Assembly (NCBI RefSeq): GCF_000344685.1
Contig: NW_006920423.1
Location: forward strand, 667,573 to 731,572
Direction of reading: 5' to 3'
From: Gloeophyllum trabeum ATCC 11539
Taxonomy: Eukaryota; Basidiomycota; Agaricomycetes; Gloeophyllales; Gloeophyllaceae
Length of the DNA: 64,000 nucleotides
Shown: piece after piece, positions 44,755 through 57,700 of the stretch
How the letters are laid out: each line of letters opens with the position of its first letter
Numbering within the stretch: position 1 is the first letter of the stretch
Program-made: the position numbers and the translations under genes
Notes under the pieces: model-generated
What the model was told of the DNA's origin: nothing
The model's input: only the letters and a program-made list of their open reading frames with translations
Databases searched by the model: none

Positions 44755-45758
44755 TTTGTCCAGGGACTCAGATTGTTAGACACGTCCTTTTATGCGCGAA
44801 GGTTCGAAAAGTCGAGCTTGTAGCCAACGGGTGTCAGAAGTTAGGGTCAAGCCGGGAGGAAGACCAGGCTGGCCAATTGCTGTGGTGCCGTCCATAGCAA
44901 ATCTCGTTCTGCACATGTCCAATAGGTACTGATGAGAGTACCCTGCCGGGACAAAAGAGGTAAGTGATGACAATCGACTGGAACTCTAAGACTGTTCGAA
45001 AATGGATCCAAAGCGACCGCCAAGGTTGGTATCATATTTAGAACCAGGGATTCGAATAAATCGTAAGTACCAACCTAAGAGGGGGAATCGAAATGATGGA
45101 ACAGGCGATCGTCCATTATCAGTGCAGCACGACGTGGCACGTTTATGTGATGCATGTGCATAGTGGATATTCTTTCAACGGCGTAGGTGCGGTTGGTATT
45201 GGACCATCAGGCCCAATCATACCTCAGATACAGTCCATTCGCATCTCTCCGGTTCTGATTGTTATCCCGCGGTCCTGGACCCACTAGATGGTGTCGAAGA
45301 TGAAGGAGACAGCATGGAACCTTCTGCGGCGCGCTCGTCCAGCTCCAAAGACTGATAAGATCCTCTCGGGCCCGGCACTTGGTGACCGAGGTGCCAGGTC
45401 GTTCAAGCAGCTCGATACCTATTCTCAGTTTACCGGGCAACGATCGTTCCGCTGGCACAAGTCTCCGGTAGGAACTCACCTTTCTTCGGTATGGGCGGCA
45501 TCACATAGTGGAAGTTACCGTATCCAGTTTGCCAAGGGGCTTTCTCCGCTCCAACCTGGCGGGCAGCTAATCACGCCCAGTTTTGTTGGGAGAGGGGTTC
45601 CTCCCACAAAAGGAGACTTCTCGCCCCAGATCGCAGCCACGATAACCATTACCACTGGGTACATCACCCATATTGAGCATGCACAAAACTTTGAGAATAA
45701 CCGGTCAAAGGACAAACTTTTTTCATGATTGTCCATTGCACAGTCAGTGAAACAAATT
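44755..45758. other. Interval without a supportable gene
   Basis: A 146-codon plus-strand frame (45288-45728) starts with Met but has no recognisable content and faces an equally open minus-strand frame. The right part becomes AT-rich from about 45700. No gene is called. Confidence 0.4.
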
Positions 45759-46243
45759 AGAATAATACTACTTTTGAGTGTGCAAAAATCTGATTGTGAC
45801 ACAGGATATGATCTTTGTTCAGCACTGTTCATTGAACTTTCATTTGTTTTGCAAGGCAACACTATGAACAAAATTTGACCTTTGTCCAGTTCCTTTCACA
45901 CTTTCTCAGTGGCTCAATACGGGTATTGTACCCAGTGTATGGTTATCTCCAGGTACATTTACTTTGGGCATCTGTACAGAACTGTGAGCGCATCTGCATT
46001 TATGGGTTGACAGCCAGGAATATGAATACCATGGTCGGGCAGTTTAGGCATGTTGATATCATGAGAACCGATGTTGATATGAAGACCCTCACGCGATAGG
46101 CACAGACTAGGTCACCACACGAGGACCCGGCTCGAGTTGGAAGCAGGCGTACCTGTTTATACGGACAGTCCCCTCCAGCGCACCGCACGTCCCTTCGGAT
46201 TCGCTGATGTCGTTCTTTCAGTTACTCGGGGCGCCCGCCGAAT
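45759..46243. repeat. Left copy of 485-bp block abutting the gap
   Basis: This block is identical, as far as I can read, to 46834-47318, in the same orientation. It ends exactly at the first N of the gap. It is AT-rich at its left end and holds no gene. Confidence 0.9.
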
Positions 46244-46833
46244 NNNNNNNNNNNNNNNNNNNNNNNNNNNNNNNNNNNNNNNNNNNNNNNNNNNNNNNNN
46301 NNNNNNNNNNNNNNNNNNNNNNNNNNNNNNNNNNNNNNNNNNNNNNNNNNNNNNNNNNNNNNNNNNNNNNNNNNNNNNNNNNNNNNNNNNNNNNNNNNNN
46401 NNNNNNNNNNNNNNNNNNNNNNNNNNNNNNNNNNNNNNNNNNNNNNNNNNNNNNNNNNNNNNNNNNNNNNNNNNNNNNNNNNNNNNNNNNNNNNNNNNNN
46501 NNNNNNNNNNNNNNNNNNNNNNNNNNNNNNNNNNNNNNNNNNNNNNNNNNNNNNNNNNNNNNNNNNNNNNNNNNNNNNNNNNNNNNNNNNNNNNNNNNNN
46601 NNNNNNNNNNNNNNNNNNNNNNNNNNNNNNNNNNNNNNNNNNNNNNNNNNNNNNNNNNNNNNNNNNNNNNNNNNNNNNNNNNNNNNNNNNNNNNNNNNNN
46701 NNNNNNNNNNNNNNNNNNNNNNNNNNNNNNNNNNNNNNNNNNNNNNNNNNNNNNNNNNNNNNNNNNNNNNNNNNNNNNNNNNNNNNNNNNNNNNNNNNNN
46801 NNNNNNNNNNNNNNNNNNNNNNNNNNNNNNNNN
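46244..46833. other. Assembly gap (590 N)
   Basis: An unbroken run of N. Frames crossing it are meaningless. Confidence 0.99.
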
Positions 46834-47318
46834 AGAATAATACTACTTTTGAGTGTGCAAAAATCTGATTGTGACACAGGATATGATCTTTGTTCAGCAC
46901 TGTTCATTGAACTTTCATTTGTTTTGCAAGGCAACACTATGAACAAAATTTGACCTTTGTCCAGTTCCTTTCACACTTTCTCAGTGGCTCAATACGGGTA
47001 TTGTACCCAGTGTATGGTTATCTCCAGGTACATTTACTTTGGGCATCTGTACAGAACTGTGAGCGCATCTGCATTTATGGGTTGACAGCCAGGAATATGA
47101 ATACCATGGTCGGGCAGTTTAGGCATGTTGATATCATGAGAACCGATGTTGATATGAAGACCCTCACGCGATAGGCACAGACTAGGTCACCACACGAGGA
47201 CCCGGCTCGAGTTGGAAGCAGGCGTACCTGTTTATACGGACAGTCCCCTCCAGCGCACCGCACGTCCCTTCGGATTCGCTGATGTCGTTCTTTCAGTTAC
47301 TCGGGGCGCCCGCCGAAT
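46834..47318. repeat. Right copy of 485-bp block abutting the gap
   Basis: This repeats 45759-46243. It starts exactly after the last N, which points to two overlapping contig ends that were not merged rather than to a biological tandem duplication. Confidence 0.9.
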
Positions 47319-48924
47319 GGTCCGGCAACATATCTTGTTGCCTTTCAAGACACGAAATGAAAAGAGCACGTCACCTTTCATATCAGGTTCCAGCTATACT
47401 CACCACTGGCAGCATGCGGTAACCATCTCCGACCTTGGAATTTTCATCAAGTACTCAGGGACAAGTCATTCTCTTGGTGTGTCTCGATCTCAAGTTTTCT
47501 GAGCCCTATTTTCTCCCCACATGATGTCGTACGGACTCGGCGGTCCATACGAGCAGCAGAGACAGGATCAGGAAGTTCAACGCGCTCATAGGACGGCGAA
47601 TAAGTTATATATTGGCGCAAGACCTGCCTCTGTCGGGGCCAGATTCTAATCTTGCTGTGGTACAATTCGACGAACTGGGACAGTCAAGGGACATATCAAG
47701 GAGGCATCAGCCATGCGAGCTCACGGGAGCCATGGTCCACATTCATGCGACTGATACGCACCAAAGATGGCATCTATCGCGACTCTTCCACCGCGTACGG
47801 GCAGCTCGGGGTCGAGTCGCCCACCGCCATGTCTACTTCGACTCCCGCAGAAGGCTTCTCCGGCCTACGTGCACGCCATCTTCGAGCAGGCAGCTGTGCT
47901 TCTTGACTATGATAGCTCAGCGCTCAGCACCACGTTGCGTCGGGCCCGGGTGCTTCACAAGTTCGCCCAACTTGTGACGGGATATCGATCACGGCCACTG
48001 AGACCGGAGCCTGAGGCGGCGGCTTACCAGACTCGGCAAACTGAACGACTCGAAGATGAGCGCTCGATCGCATGTCCTCTACCTGAACCGCATCAGCTGC
48101 AGGCGGTCGGGGCGTCCGGCGAAATGGAAGCCCGGGCCCACAAGTTTACCCCACGCCGTACTATAGTTATCCATCCATCTAGAATAACCTGATATCGCGC
48201 ACAAGCAGTGCGCAGGCTATACATGTATGTGCTTACCTTGACGGCGCGGAGGATCGGTGCACGCGGTCAGCCTTGTCCGATCCGGCCGTACCCCCTGCTT
48301 ATGCTCGCGGGTTCCTTCTGCGACTGCGAGCCCCGCATAGAACCTGGGCGATACTGCCCCTGCCCCTGATGCCCGGGCGTCGGCGAGCTGACCCCGGTAT
48401 CCCCTCAGGCCGAGCGGAGTCCCGCACCCTCGCTCCCGTCGTTCGCGGAGACGCGGAGTGCGGCGCTGTCACTGGCATCAGCAGACCGTCATCGCTGCTG
48501 AGATGTGGACCCGTGCGCGGCGAGGGACGCGGACCGCGGCGCGCGACGTACTCTGGGTCATGGCCGGTACGAACCCCGTATGTAGATATCTGCCCCTCCT
48601 CCTCCGGTGCATATGTATGCCCTGCTATAGACCTGCTTCTGCGCGGGGGCGGTGACGAGGACTTTAGCATGGGGCTTGGGGCTTGGGTGCATAGGATCTC
48701 GCGGAGAGGACGTGCACTTGTTCCGTTGTTATATAACGAGATCAATTACCCGGTGCAACGTGTGATGTACCATATATTATCACCCGCGGGCTTCCACTTG
48801 GATGTATCGCACCGACGGCCTGCTTGCCCTGCTCCCGAGTGGTGGCATCACCCCCCGCTCACCTGTGCACGCGTCACAATAACAAGTGGGCTGTCCGTCC
48901 CATCCATTTGCAGCAGGAGTTGGC
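47319..48924. other. Interval with unresolved coding-like text
   Basis: The plus strand has an open frame of 141 codons from a Met at 47767 (MASIATLPPRTGSSGS; later YVHAIFEQAAVLLDYDSS), and the minus strand from about 48680 to 48300 has Ser/Pro-rich coding-like text (HTYAPEEEGQISTYGVRTG, LSSDDGLLMPVTAPH). A TATA-like element lies near 48730 on the minus strand. Neither could be completed into a model. One of them may be a real gene. Confidence 0.35.
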
Positions 48925-49838
48925 TCAAGCGCGCTCAGACCGGGCCCGGGCCCGGAGGACGGCGAGGAGCTTGGCCGCGAGCGCGGGGGTGAGCGTCGTG
49001 AGCCCGTCGGCGGTGGCAAGGCGGTAGGACGGCATCGGCTGGTAGGTGGACGCGAGGACCTGGGGCAGGTTACAGACGTCAGTGGACGCGGCGCGCGCGC
49101 GGTAGGTGTATGCGGACCTTGCCGTGTTCGACGCGCACGGAGGCGAGGATGTCGTCCGGGTCGCCGATGCGGCCCAGCGCGGGGGGGTTGCGCGCGTCTG
49201 GCGGGTAGAGCGGCACGGGAGGAGAGGTGCGCGGGAGGTACGGGGGTCAGATCGCAGGCAGGGGAGGAGAGGGGGACGGGGCGCACCGTGGATGTGCATC
49301 CACCCCTCCTGCAGCGCGGCGGCGCCGTTCCTCTGCACGTCGTCCACGCCCTCCTGCAGCCCTTCCTTGATCGCCTCGTGCAGAACGTCCCGAAACGCCG
49401 CTGCACACGCCTTAATCAACTGGCACGCGACAATCCCGAGCGACGAGACTCACGGTTCTCGACAAAATCGTTCAGCCCCGCCTGCTCGCCGGCGCCCTCG
49501 GCGGGGAGCCAGCCGATGATTGTACATGACGTGGCGGAAGGAGGAGGAGAGGGGAGGAAGGAGAGGGCGAAGGCGGGGGCGGTGGGCGAGAGCGGGGTGG
49601 GCGGGGGGAGGAGGTGGTAGAAGAGGTCGGGGCGGGTGGGGTCGGCGAAGGACTGCGGCTGATCGGAGGGGGAAGAGGGGTGGCGGGTCGAGTAGCGGCG
49701 GCAGGGGCGAACGGGGACGGAGGGGACGGCGTGACGGAGGGGAGGAGCGTGCGTGCGGTGGACGACGGCGCGGATGGGGCGCGGGCTCGGGCGGAGAGAC
49801 CGGAGCGGGCGGGCGAGTGGGCGGGCGAGTGCTCGCAT
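48925..49838 (-). CDS. Conserved mitochondrial-type protein of unknown function
   Basis: Four exons, 49838-49454, 49400-49287, 49197-49118 and 49059-48925, join in phase to 237 residues. The first 60 residues are rich in Arg, Ala, Pro and His without acidic residues (MRALARPLARPLRSLRPSPR), a strong mitochondrial presequence. The rest has FADPTRPDLFYHLLPPP, a helix FRDVLHEAIKEGLQEGVDD, GWMHIHDARNPPALGRIGDP, DDILASVRVEHGK and a conserved-looking end TYQPMPSYRLATADGLTTLT. I recall similar C-termini in other fungi, without function. The second junction was placed at an acceptor inside the nominal exon (49401) because the first AG gives an immediate stop. The gene is divergent from the next one, 367 bp away. 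Confidence 0.75.
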
Positions 49839-50205
49839 CGTGCGTGCGCGAGTCGAGTACCAAAACTGAAGACCAAGTCGCGTCTGTCATTCATTTCGAT
49901 CGGGTGGTCCACGTGCGCGGCACGCGCTGGTGGCGTCTTCTCGACCTCCTCCACCCATTCTTTTCCTCCACAAGCTCCCGTAATCATACTCTCCATCTCC
50001 ATTATACCAACCCTCCTTCACCCTACTCAAGTCCTCCTTCCCCTCCCAAGTTTAAGCGATCACCACCTCCATCCCATCAACCACCAAACAGACACAAACA
50101 TCCAAATCCACATCCGCGCTTCTTCAGGTACGAGCCGACTCTATCCCATCCCTCCACGCTCACACTCACACTCACAGCCACCCATATATAATCAAGCAAG
50201 CAAGC
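49839..50205. promoter_or_regulatory. Divergent promoter, 367 bp
   Basis: This lies between two start codons facing apart. The right half is a long CT-rich tract on the plus strand, typical of fungal core promoters, with a TATATAA just before 50206 that is too close to act as a classical TATA box for a start at that codon. Confidence 0.5.
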
Positions 50206-51115
50206 ATGTTCCACAACTTCGTCCGGCGCATCTCCGGCTCCCTCTTCCTGCGCCCCGACCGGCCCTGGAGCGACGACGGTCAGTCCCCTCTCTCCCTCCC
50301 CCCTCTCCTTCCTTGTATTCGTTCTCGACACAGACGCGTCGGTGCTGACATACACGCGCCCCCCCCCTCCTCCGTAACCCCTTCAAATCAATCTGACTCC
50401 AGCGACCTCCAACGCGCCCCAGATCGGCACGAAGCGCCGCGCGCGCGAGGACGACGAGCACGACGACTGCCCCGCGCCCGCCAAGCGCTCCAGGCCTGCA
50501 GACGCGGAGGGCAGGGACGAGAGCCCCGCGCCCGCCAAGGAGACGGCTGGGGTGAAGGAGATCAGGGAGGGCGTAAGGGACGTCGAGCTCGACGGCGGGG
50601 AGGGGGGGAGTAAGGAGGAGAAGGAAGGAGAGGAGAAGGAAGGGGAGGAGAAGCACGGGGAGGGGAAGGAGGGGGGGGAGCAAGAAGAGGAGGACAAGGA
50701 AAGAGAGGAGCTGGACAAGGCGGCCGCCGTGCCCCTCCCCGCGGAGACCCCGCAGCCTCTCCCGGCGGACAAGGAGGCCGCCGTGCCGCTGCCCGAGGAC
50801 CCCGAGGAGACGCAGGGCGAGCCGAACGCTGCCCCGCTGCCCGAGGAGACGCAGGGCGAGCCGAACGCTGCCCCGCTGCCCGAGGAGACGCAGGGCGAGC
50901 CGAACGCTGCCCCGCTGCCCGCGGACGAGGAGGCCGCCGCGGACGCCCCGCTGCCCGCGGACAAGGAGGGCGAGGACGCCGCAGAAAAGAAGACGGTCCC
51001 CGAACCCACCCAGCCAGAGCCCGCGTCCACGTCTTCTGCCGCCGCCCCCGCCCCGGAGCCCGCAGAACCAGAACCAACCCCCGCGCCCACCACCGACGCC
51101 GTCGAGTCGCGCTAA
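50206..51115 (+). CDS. Highly charged disordered protein with 13-residue repeats
   Basis: Two exons, 50206-50278 and 50403-51115, join in phase to 261 residues. The start MFHNFVRRISGSLFLRPDRP is amphipathic. Exon 2 opens with a basic cluster (GTKRRARED, PAKRSRP) that could be a nuclear signal, then a Glu/Lys/Gly-rich stretch, then three perfect copies of a 39-bp unit encoding PLPEETQGEPNAA, and a Pro/Ala/Glu-rich tail. There is no domain and no family that I recognise. Base composition is very GC-rich. The opposite strand is also open over its whole length because of this bias, but lacks a sensible start or splice pattern. Confidence 0.6.
50801..50920 (+). repeat. 39-bp minisatellite, three copies, in frame
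   Basis: Three consecutive 39-bp units encode the same 13 residues (EETQGEPNAAPLP in another phase). Unit length is a multiple of three, so copy-number change would keep the frame. Confidence 0.9.
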
Positions 51116-51774
51116 CGGCCCGCCCATCCACCCTTCCCCCCCTCCACCCCACCACCCATTCCTCCTCTCCTATCCACGACCGGTCTTTGCCGCCTGCTCA
51201 TCTATCTCCTGTCCATATCCTGTCTGCCACTGCCACCACCAACACAAGTACTCTCATTACCAATACCATCATCTCCGCCTCCATGTTACGTGCACACTAC
51301 TAGTAACTAACCCTGACCGCTGACCACTGACTGACTATCTATCTTGTATCTCTGGATGTACGACGGATAATAGTATACCTCTTGGTTCTGGATACCTTGT
51401 CTCGGTGCCCACTGCCTTGCCTTTCCCCCGTGCCACCGAGGTCAGGAGAGTTCGGAGAAAACAAAACAAAAAAATTCAATCCAACATAACACATACATCA
51501 TAGCATAGCATAGCATAACATGGACTATGTGAATAGCTCAACGTCAACGACCGACTAGAATTATAGCACCCTCCATCCTCCTCGTAACAAGTCGTCATCC
51601 AATATCAAATCAAACAAAAGCAAAACAAAAAACAACTCTAGAAATCAAACAAAAGAGAGCGGATATCACAGACACCTGTGGTATAAGCACTATAGTACAC
51701 CAGAACAAGCAGAACGTCCAGCAGATACTTAGGCGAAAGATAACTTTACATTCACATCCACATCCAAACCACCT
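51116..51774. other. Intergenic interval between convergent genes
   Basis: This is the 3' flank of two converging genes. It is AT-rich with A tracts (near 51460-51475 and 51610-51640) that may serve as poly(A) signals on either strand. No gene is seen. Confidence 0.5.
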
Positions 51775-54700
51775 CTACCCGCGGTACGAATCCCGCGGCG
51801 ACCGCGGGCCAAACAACCCCTGCGGCTCCGGCGGCGCGAGCATCTCCGGCGCAGGCGGCATCGACGGCGACGGCGCGAACGCAGGGTCCGCTACAACACA
51901 CCCGCAATCAGCCATCAGCACACCCCTCACGAAACCATGATATCAAGTCAACACTCACGTTGCCACGTCGCCCAGCTCGACACCCCCGGCCGCGGCATCT
52001 CCTCAGGCTCGGCCGGCGGGGCGGGCGTCGGCTGCCCCCCGCCTCCCCGGCGTCTGCGCGTGCTGCGTGGGAGGACGGTGCGCCACCCCGGGCGTGCGGG
52101 GCCCATGGGCTCGGGCGGCGGCGGCGGCGCTTCAGGCGCGGGTTCGGGTGCTGGTGGCGGCGGCGGCGCGCCGGCCATGTACGGCGCGTCTTGCGGGCGC
52201 CTGGAAAGATATGAGCTAGGTGAGGAGAGGAAGAAAGGGGGGGGCGGGACACGCACCACTCCGGATCGAACTCGCCCCCGGGGCCGTACTTGCTGCGCGT
52301 GCACAGCAGGAACCCAATTTCACTACAGTATTGTTAGCGCGAAACCAGAGCGGGGAAGGGGGGAAACAACACTGACTGTTGTAACGCCCGCCGCTCCTCG
52401 CGCAGGCGGCCCACCTCGCCGAGGAGCATGCGCACCTCCGACGCGAGCGCCTTGCTGAACTCGTCGAGGTACCCCTGCACGTTGAACGGAACCTGCTCCT
52501 GCGCGGTCGCGCGCACGGCGTTGAGCGTCTCCTCCGCTTGTCTAGCGCTGTCTGCGCGCCAGCCTTGGGTGCAACACTTGTCAGACCCGCTCCAAAGAAG
52601 ACTATCCGCGGAGAGACTTACTATCAGCCATTTCGGCGAGCAGCTGCCGCAGCTCTTGGTTCTGTCTCTGCAGCTCCGCCATGACGGCCTCGATCCCTAA
52701 CAAAGGCGTTAGTAATGCTACAGCAGCAGCGGCATCCCAATTCCTACCTGGCTTGTCTGCAGCCGCCAACCTCTCCTCCTCAGCACGTTGGCGCTCGGCC
52801 TCACGGTCTTCCACGATCCGGTTGACCATATCATACAAATCCTGGAACCGCGCGTCCTTCTCCGCCCTGCGCGCCTCCTTCTCGGCATACCGCTCGTCCA
52901 TAATCTGCCTCTTGCTCGTGCAGCACTCCAAATTCTGCTGCGCAAGGTTCGTGATATCGCTCAGCTGGCCGCGCACAATCTCGTCGCGCTCCAGCGCCTC
53001 CTGCCTCGCTCGCTCGCGCGCCTCCGCCTCCTCCGTCTGGCGCTGCTGCCGCTCGTCGTCGAGCTCCGCCCGCGTGCGCGCGAGCTCCTCCTCCAGCTCC
53101 CGGATCCGCTGCTCGCACTCCTGCTGCCACGCCTCCCGCTCGGCCTCCGCTTCCTGGCGCATGCGCTCCCGCTCGGCCTCGTGCGCCTCGCGCTCCTTGA
53201 TGAGCTCCTCTCGCTCCATGTTCACGACCTCGCGGATCTCGCGCGCGTGCTGGTTGGCGGCCTCGATCATCGAGGGGATGATGGACGCTGTCTCATCGCC
53301 CAGGCGCTCGGGAATGGGGATCGGCGGTACAGACTCCGGAGCGGGCTCGATAGACTCGGGGGGCGGCGGCGGCGGTGGCAGGCCACCCGCTGCCAGGCGT
53401 TGCTCCAAGTCTGACCATATCTCATCGCGCCGCCGTGCAGCTTCCTCGTCGCGCCGAGCTTCGTTGTCGGCGAACATGTGGTCTCGCTCCTCTTCGCGCT
53501 GCCTAAACTCTTGATCGCGTCGTTCCTCGTCCTGAGCGGCCACCTCCGCGGTCTGCTCGAGACGTCTCTGCAAGTCCTCAAAGCGTTCCTGCCGGGCACG
53601 CTCGGCGTCGGCATACATCATTTCTTCATGTTCAGACACTTCATGCGTGTCCCCAGGGATGCGGACGATGGTCGGTTGGTCGCCCATCACAGAAGGCTGA
53701 TACCCAGTCCTTCGAGACGGCATCCGTCCAAGCCCAGCCTCTTCGTGCATCGGGGCTTCTTCAGGAACGACTGACGGCTGATAGCCCGTCCTACGAGAGG
53801 GAGCCCGTCCCAGCCCAGCCTCTTCATGCATCAGAGGAGCTTCTTCGGGAACAACTGACGGTTGATAGCCAGTCCTACGAGAGGGAGCTCGTCGAACCTC
53901 GGCTTCGCGCCCCTCAGCAGGCAAAGTAGGGAACATGGGTGCCGTGGACGGCTGCCGCATCAATTCATGATGCAGCTCCGTCCGCGGGGTGACAGACCTT
54001 ACAACGCCCGGTGGAGGGCTGGCTGGGGGAGGTTCATACTCTTCTACATAATGATGTGAGACGTATTGGATGACAAGACAATTCGATTCACTTACCCACT
54101 GGGATGTGCGTAGCACGAGTCATGTGGGGCTCTCCTTCTTCTTCATACGGCTCCATTATGGTGGCACCGGATGGGGTTCTTTGAACTGGTGCTGTTCGGC
54201 GGGTGCCTGCACGACTGAGAGGTGCAGATGGGGCGCGACTGGGTGTACGCGGCGTACGTGGAGGAGGAACTTGGTGAGGCTCCGGATAATCGGGTTCTTC
54301 AGCATAGTCGTGTCCTCGCGATGGGGACCTGCCATAATGCGACGGCTGCAATCCGCCAGGATCCCGTTCATCACCAGGGGACCTAGGCATAGACTCGTCT
54401 GAAGGAGGGATGCGCACGATTTGAGGACCTCCATGTCCAGGGTCGTACTCCGTAGGGTGGCGCTGACGGCGGAGGACATTCGGCGAATGAGTTCGCCCGG
54501 GGTCGTGCTCTGACGGATAGTGCCCACCACTCCCTCCCGGCGGCAAAATGATAGTAGGGGCACGAGGAGAGCCTCCATGATCGCTTGCAATGACAACGCG
54601 CGGAGGGGTGCGGCTTCCACTGCGACTCCCATAATCCCCCTCGTCCCTCGGATGCGATCGGGAATAAGAGCGTCCATGACCACCATGGGGCACAACAGCC

Positions 54701-57700
54701 ACGACGTGGTCGGAAGGCCGAGGAGATCGTGACCGGCCGTGTCGATCCACGAAACGAGTCCGACCCCTTCCACGGGGCTCAAGGATGATGGTTCGTCCAG
54801 GTTCATCTTCCTCATCATAGTCACGTCGGTGACGACGTCGCGAAGGTGGTGACGGCGATTCTCCGCGGTCACCATATTGACGAGAAGGAGAATAAGACCC
54901 TCTGCGACGGCGGTCGCCACGAGAAGGACTATATTCACCACGAGAAGGCCCATATTCATGGTAAGGCGAGGTGGGTGCTCCTGTCTGGACGATAACGGGA
55001 GGTTGCTGTGGCTGAGGAGTGGGCACTACCGCTATCGGTTGGCCAGGTCCATGTTCAACCTGTTGACCACTAGGAGTTATAATCATTGTCGGCTGTTGTC
55101 GCTCCGGGGACGGCGTCCTTGATCGTCTTACGACTATAGGTGGCGAATGCTGTGTGTATTGACCCCCGCTCGGCGTCGGCTGGACGACAATAGGCTGCAT
55201 AGGCTGTTGCTGCATTTGCTGAGGAGGCTGCTGGATAATGATAGGCTGCTGGACCTCCGGATGCCTGGGAGACCCCATCCGAGGACTGCCAGGACGATCG
55301 CTCACAAGGTGAACTTGCTGGGGCGATTCAGGTCTGTAGTGGCTAGGTCTATGACTGAGAGGAACATCGTACTCAATGGGAGATCCTCGTCCGCTTCGAG
55401 TCTCAGACTCTGACGGGGATCGCTCGACGTGGATCACGGTAGGTGGTTGCTGCTGAGGCGCCGACTGAATAACTATAGGTTGCTGAGGCTGCTGCTGAGG
55501 GACACCTCCAAAAGCTCCGGGAGGAGGAATCACAATGGGTTGACCAGGCTGCTGCTGTGGTTGTTCCGGCGGGATGAATACAGGAGACTCACTGCCATAG
55601 GACCTTCCTTCATCTGGGTAGTAGCCGGTGGGAGGTCTCCCAGGAGTATATGGTCCAGAAGGCACGACCGGCCTATCATCGTACTGTTCATAGGGCTGCG
55701 GGGGTGGAATAACCGGGGAACCGTCTGACGGCGATCCGGGCAGCACGTTCACGATGGGCCCTTGCGGCATACCTGGTCCTGGCATTGGACCAGGGTAACC
55801 AGGGACCACATTCGGCATCACTGGACCTTGCTGTCCCATAGTGGGAAGCGGTGGTATAACGTATGTGTCCCCAGTTTGTTGAGGCACGGGCATTCCCGGG
55901 CCAGGCATCATGCCTTGTTGAGGGGGTGGTCCTTGGGTGAACATGGGTTGCACGCCTTATAGCCAGAGTCAGTCCGGCGCGGATAAACGGATATCCGCGA
56001 GCTCACCTGCAGTCTGGGGTCGACCCATGCGATCAAGATCGTCTCGGAGACGATCCACACGAGCCGCCACCCCGCGTATTTCAGCTTGACGGTCGTGGAC
56101 ATCTCTAGCTAACCATTCATTCAGACCTCTTAGATATCTCATGATCTCGCGTTGCTGCTCAATCGACGCGCGCTGCGCGACCCGGTTTTCCTAATGAATA
56201 GTTTAGCAAGGTTCTGACAAACTCGATGGACTTGAATCTTATGTACCCTTAACATCTCCAGGATATCCTGCAAGTGAGGAGGCATTGCCTACAAAATAGA
56301 AGGACTAAGCATCGGTAAACTGAATAGCTCGGGAGTACCTACCACACCGGGAGGAAGGACACTAATCGGAAAACCAGCGCCCGGCGGGATGAATGTTCCC
56401 GGGGCCTGCTCTGCGCCAGGCTGAGGTTCCGTTGGAGGCTGCGCGGGTCTGTACCACGTACCACCCTCGCCCAAGTCAGGAGGCGCTGTTGGAGGCCTCT
56501 GCGCTGCATCAGTCTGACAGGGAATAGAATGTCAGCGCCGAAACCCAGCCCACCGTTCCGCACCACTCACCTCGGCAGCACCAGCGCGGCCCGTATTGAA
56601 GAATCCATCAGGGGCAGTATCAGGATGTCGACGTCGACGGAGCTCGCGCAGAGCGCGCAAGAAATCAGGCCCTGACTCACCTTCCGGTCGACGACTCCCT
56701 TCCACAGGACCTTCCTCCGGCGGCAATGATGGTATGACAGGAGGCTCACGCCCTTGATCACGGAAACTACTTGCTGTCCGGGGAGGCGGGTAGAACGGAG
56801 GACGGCCGGGTCTACCGCCGGACCGTCGCGGTGGACGCCTGACTGTATAAAGATCTGGCGCAGGAGCCGTGTACGACCGACGAGGAGGCAAGTCGGGCCC
56901 AATAGTGGGACTTTCACTGCGCGGACGGTGGGGCGCGGGTCTGTACACGAAAGGAATGAGAGGTGGTGGGGCTTGCACCGTAGGAGGCGGCATTTGAGGA
57001 CCGGAGCCCAAGAGATTTTCCAGTTGCTCGTCTAGAGACGGTCCTGCTCGCACTGGTACTGGCATGCGTATCACCGGCGGCTCTTCGTGTCCTCCGATCC
57101 TGTCCAAGATTCTCTGCAAACGCTCCCTATCCGAGGATGTCTCCGAAGGTGATTCGTAGAGCGACTCGGGCTGAGGAACTTGCAATCGGTCAAGCACTCC
57201 CCGCAGCATATCTTCTATCCTCTGGATTTTGTCGCAGCACGCAGAAAGATCCTGCGTCGCAGGGCCTCTATCACGCAGTTCTCCGAGCATATCATTGGCC
57301 GAACGTTGTGAATCGTGCAAAGCATTGGTTTGTTGCTTTAACGCCTCCAGGTTCTCCAGCAGGTCAGTCAGTGATATGGGTGGGGGCCTTGGACGGGCTG
57401 TAACATCAGATGTCGCAGAAAGCGGCGGAGAAGCAGGAGCACTGGGCGAAGACGGCGAAGTAGCCGACAGGTACGGTCCAGAAGACGGGGTAGACGATGA
57501 TATCGACTCAGAAGACGCTTCAAGTGGAGACGAAGGCGGAGAAGGCGAGCTCTCGGAGGGCCAGGAGGGAGAAGAAGCACGCATAGGGTACGTCTCCGAT
57601 CCCATCAAGCTCCAATCATCCGAGTGCGGAGACTCCAGGAACGAAATCGAGCTGGTAAGGCTGCTCGGAGAAGCAGGTCGCAAAGGGGGAGGGGTCAGCG

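Noticed and set aside
46137..46953. Long reading frames across the N run
   Set aside because: They consist mostly of undetermined bases.
46000..47263. Duplicate small genes on both sides of the gap
   Set aside because: The identical frames come from the repeated 485-bp block, most likely an assembly artefact.
49450..50191. Long frames on both strands in the GC-rich stretch 49.4-51.2 kb
   Set aside because: They are by-products of base composition; only the spliced models at 48925-49838 and 50206-51115 have sensible starts and junctions.
54156..54959. A separate 267-residue minus-strand gene at 54156-54959
   Set aside because: It overlaps, in another frame, the in-phase exon 9 of the giant gene.
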